This document shows, one piece after another, positions 5,368 through 6,788 of a stretch of DNA of 6,788 bases. The position numbers and the translations under genes are program-made. Source of the stretch: JANWHF01 sp036276235 (lineage in GTDB: Bacteria; Planctomycetota; Phycisphaerae; Tepidisphaerales; Tepidisphaeraceae). Under the pieces are notes generated by a model. The model ran no database searches, was not told the origin of the DNA, and saw nothing but the letters and a program-made list of their open reading frames with translations. The stretch covers positions 1 through 6,788 of the forward strand of contig DATBDZ010000045.1 in the NCBI GenBank assembly GCA_036276235.1. The letters run 5' to 3'. The stretch's first letter is position 1. Every line of letters starts with the position of its first letter.

Positions 5368-5721
5368 TCATAGCCAATCCCCTATAAACGATGGACCACT
5401 CGTGTCAATTGGCTGCTCTGTCTGTTCCACGCTCATTTTGACTTGAACCCGATCGGGCGGTAATCCCTCCTTTTGACGCCGCTCATTTTCCGACATGCCT
5501 GTTGGGAGCACTCTGCGGTCAAGCCGAAGTTCCACATCGCCTTGATTTGCGTTCAGTCTAATCTCGCGCTCGATATCGTGAATCAGATCGGACGTCGGCA
5601 GCAGGATTTCGATCTCAGCTGACCGCCAATAGCTGATGACCAAGCCCATCATCGCAAGCACAAATCCAACCGTCGCCGCGGCGCCCATCGTGTTGAAGAC
5701 GATTTTGGAAAAGCGTTTCAT
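5368..5721 (-). CDS. SYWR-motif membrane protein, 5' part of a frameshifted gene
   Basis: 117 residues from ATG 5721: a short basic N-terminus (MKRFSK), a TM helix (about 8-29), SYWRSA (30-35), then a soluble region with several Asp/Glu and Arg (EREIRLNANQGDVELRLDRR), ending at SFIGDWL. A plain open frame continues upstream to GTG 5826 and beyond, but residues encoded at 5722-5826 resemble the tail of another copy of the domain, not a signal sequence. Removing one G from the four-G run at 5379-5382 joins this frame to the downstream one as SFIGIGYDGGFYSSG and yields one protein of 400 residues. That supports one gene split by a +1 frameshift, real or a sequencing error. The function is unknown. 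Confidence 0.6.
   Translation of the reverse strand: MKRFSKIVFNTMGAAATVGFVLAMMGLVISYWRSAEIEILLPTSDLIHDIEREIRLNANQGDVELRLDRRVLPTGMSENERRQKEGLPPDRVQVKMSVEQTEQPIDTSGPSFIGDWL
5379..5382 (-). other. Probable frameshift site in a G4 run
   Basis: The coding strand reads TTTATAGGGGATTGG. With four Gs the upstream frame stops at a TGA eleven nucleotides past the run (5368-5370). With three Gs the frames join and the span 5721-4518 becomes 1203 nt, an exact multiple of three. The joined sequence has the GxGYDxG...TM...RR...zinc-ribbon order expected of this protein type. Confidence 0.65.
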
Positions 5722-5762
5722 AAAGGGACCTGTCTTGACGAATCCGTAGCTGTTCTTGTCGC

Positions 5763-5771
5763 AGTATACCA
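5763..5771 (-). promoter_or_regulatory. Possible extended -10 promoter for the SYWR-protein gene
   Basis: The minus strand carries TGGTATACT, which fits the extended -10 form TGnTATAAT at all but one position. Transcription would begin near 5756, 35 nt before ATG 5721. No good -35 box lies at the right distance. The bases also fall within codons of a possible upstream domain remnant, so the match may be chance. Confidence 0.25.
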
Positions 5772-5848
5772 ATCCAGTAGTGAGCAATCCGAGCGATTTT
5801 GATCCTCTCAATTGCAAACATGCCACACTGCCCTGAAAATCCCCCGCG

Positions 5849-6619
5849 ATGGCCGGACGCCCCTTTATCCTCCTCGAAGCAAATTACCGACAGTTGAAGG
5901 AATACGCCCCAAACGTCGCCGTCCTCCCCTGGGGCGCGACTGAGGCGCACAACTATCATTTGCCTCATGGCACGGATGTGATCGAGGCTTCGGCCGTCGC
6001 CGAGCGCGGGGCGGCGATCGCTTATGACGCGGGCGGCAAGCCGCTGGTGCTGCCGGCAATTCCGTTTGGCAATAACGCGCAGCAGCTCGATCAGGCGGCG
6101 ACGATTCATCTTTCCACGACGACCGCCTTTGCGATCCTGCTGGATGTAGCGCGATCATTGAAGTCGCAGGGAATCGATCGGCTGGTCATCCTCAACGCGC
6201 ATGGCGGGAACGATTTCAAGCCGCTCGTGCGCGATATTCAGACGCAAACTGGCGTGCTGCTCGTCGTCGCGAATTTCAATCAGATGTGCCCGAAGGAGCT
6301 GGATGCGATCTTTGATGAGCCGGGCGATCATGCAGGGGAAATGGAAACGAGCCTCCTGCTGCATCTTTGCCCACAATGGGTTGAGCTAGCGCAGGCGGGG
6401 CCGGGAAAGCGCGTGCCGTTTGCGATCAACGGGTTGAGCCAGCCGGGCGTCTGGACGCCGCGGCCTTGGAATGCCGTTCACCCGGATACCGGCTGCGGCG
6501 ATCCTTCGTGCGCGACGGCGGATAAGGGGAAGCAATACCTCGACGCGGTCGCGGCGGCGCTGGGGAGTGTGTTGGTTGCCTTGTCGAGGGCGAAGAAGGG
6601 GGAGTTGCCGTATTTGTAG
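5849..6619 (+). CDS. Creatininase-family metal-dependent amidohydrolase
   Basis: Cytoplasmic enzyme of 256 residues in the creatininase / creatinine amidohydrolase fold, a family of Mn or Zn hydrolases that open C-N bonds. Family motifs in order: LPWGATEAHNYHLPHGTD (26-43; probable metal ligands Glu32, His34 and Asp43, by analogy with Glu34, His36 and Asp45 of Pseudomonas creatininase), LNAHGGN (115-121, His118 as ligand), and DHAGEMETS (160-168). The NAHGGN form lacks the Glu that creatininase itself has two residues after this His. It therefore groups with the wider family, which includes the formamide hydrolase ArfB and MftE, and the substrate cannot be assigned. Length is normal and no signal peptide is seen. 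The start at 5849 fits the usual short lead before the first motif but has no Shine-Dalgarno. It is divergent from the SYWR membrane-protein gene. Confidence 0.9.
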   Translation: MAGRPFILLEANYRQLKEYAPNVAVLPWGATEAHNYHLPHGTDVIEASAVAERGAAIAYDAGGKPLVLPAIPFGNNAQQLDQAATIHLSTTTAFAILLDVARSLKSQGIDRLVILNAHGGNDFKPLVRDIQTQTGVLLVVANFNQMCPKELDAIFDEPGDHAGEMETSLLLHLCPQWVELAQAGPGKRVPFAINGLSQPGVWTPRPWNAVHPDTGCGDPSCATADKGKQYLDAVAAALGSVLVALSRAKKGELPYL

Positions 6620-6648
6620 GGGCGTGTCGGGGGAAATGCAGGATTAGG

Positions 6649-6672
6649 ATTACTGCTCTTTGAAAAAGTAAT
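6649..6672. other. Weak stem-loop after the creatininase-family gene
   Basis: ATTACT (6649-6654) and AGTAAT (6667-6672) can pair around a 12-nt loop, 29 nt past the stop. The stem is AT-rich and no T tract follows, so termination is doubtful. The tandem AGGATT just before it (6640-6651) is the only other pattern in this gap. Confidence 0.25.
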
Positions 6673-6727
6673 GTAACTACAAATGCCGCCGCGCGATATC
6701 CTCTGGTGTTTCGATCCGGAGGACGCG

Positions 6728-6788
6728 ATGAGGCCGAAAGGGAGTTCGGCGCAGTTGGAGCAGCGGCGACGTGACGCACTGGCAATGC
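6728..6788 (+). CDS. N-terminus of an IS630-like transposase or helix-turn-helix protein (runs off the window)
   Basis: An open frame starting MRPKGSSAQLEQRRRDALAM runs to the window edge, giving 20 residues. A strong GGAGG lies 5 nt before the ATG (GGAGGACGCGATG), the best ribosome binding site in the window. The lead MRPKGS...LE.RRR.A is one I associate with the first residues of the helix-turn-helix domain in IS630-type orfA/transposase proteins, but the diagnostic helices lie outside the window. An in-frame ATG at 6683 would add 15 residues (MPPRDILWCFDPEDA). No insertion-sequence end could be recognised between 6620 and 6727. Confidence 0.5.
   Translation, partial: MRPKGSSAQLEQRRRDALAM

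Noticed and set aside
5849..6619. True creatininase acting on creatinine
   Set aside because: The NAHGGN motif lacks the Glu ligand of the creatininase NGHYEN motif, so only the family can be named.

Overview
The window reads as a piece of a Planctomycetota chromosome, possibly Phycisphaerae-like. The best taxonomic clue is a membrane protein carrying a zinc ribbon of the form CxxCGYDLRAT...RCPECG, a module I know mainly from large paralogous families in planctomycetes. A coiled-coil lipoprotein of planctomycete type and a split ClpP pair agree with this. The placement comes from motif recognition only. There are no rRNA or tRNA genes, CRISPR arrays or phage genes.

Layout. Genes from 101 to 5721 all lie on the minus strand, so transcription runs right to left. 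The first minus-strand gene encodes a small membrane protein (5721 to 4518) that contains two or more copies of one domain plan. Its frame is broken in a four-G run (5379-5382). A sodium:solute symporter follows after 16 bp (4501 to 2867). A 500-bp non-coding stretch (2367-2866) holds a large nested palindromic element and then a sigma70-like promoter with a dyad over its -35 box. This promoter should drive a Clp protease cluster: a long ClpP with an N-terminal extension (2366 to 1584), a hairpin made of heptamer repeats, a second ClpP (1476 to 829), a double-hairpin repeat, and an outer-membrane-type lipoprotein (748 to 101). On the plus strand are a creatininase-family metallohydrolase (5849-6619), divergent from the membrane-protein gene, and the first 20 codons of an IS630-like/helix-turn-helix protein that runs off the right edge (6728-6788).

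How the genes may work together. The two ClpP subunits probably form one mixed or double-ring peptidase. The long subunit keeps Ser-His-Asp. The short one has Asn at the position aligned with the catalytic Asp, as reported for Listeria ClpP1, which suggests an active subunit paired with a weak or regulated one. No Clp ATPase or trigger factor is in the window. The symporter, the creatininase-like enzyme and the membrane protein have no visible pathway link.

The best leads are the Ser-His-Asn ClpP beside an extended ClpP, the dyad on the clp promoter, the roughly 260-290 bp nested palindrome, the heptamer hairpin between the clpP genes, and the tandemly duplicated, frameshifted SYWR/zinc-ribbon gene with a truncated extra copy at its 5' end.
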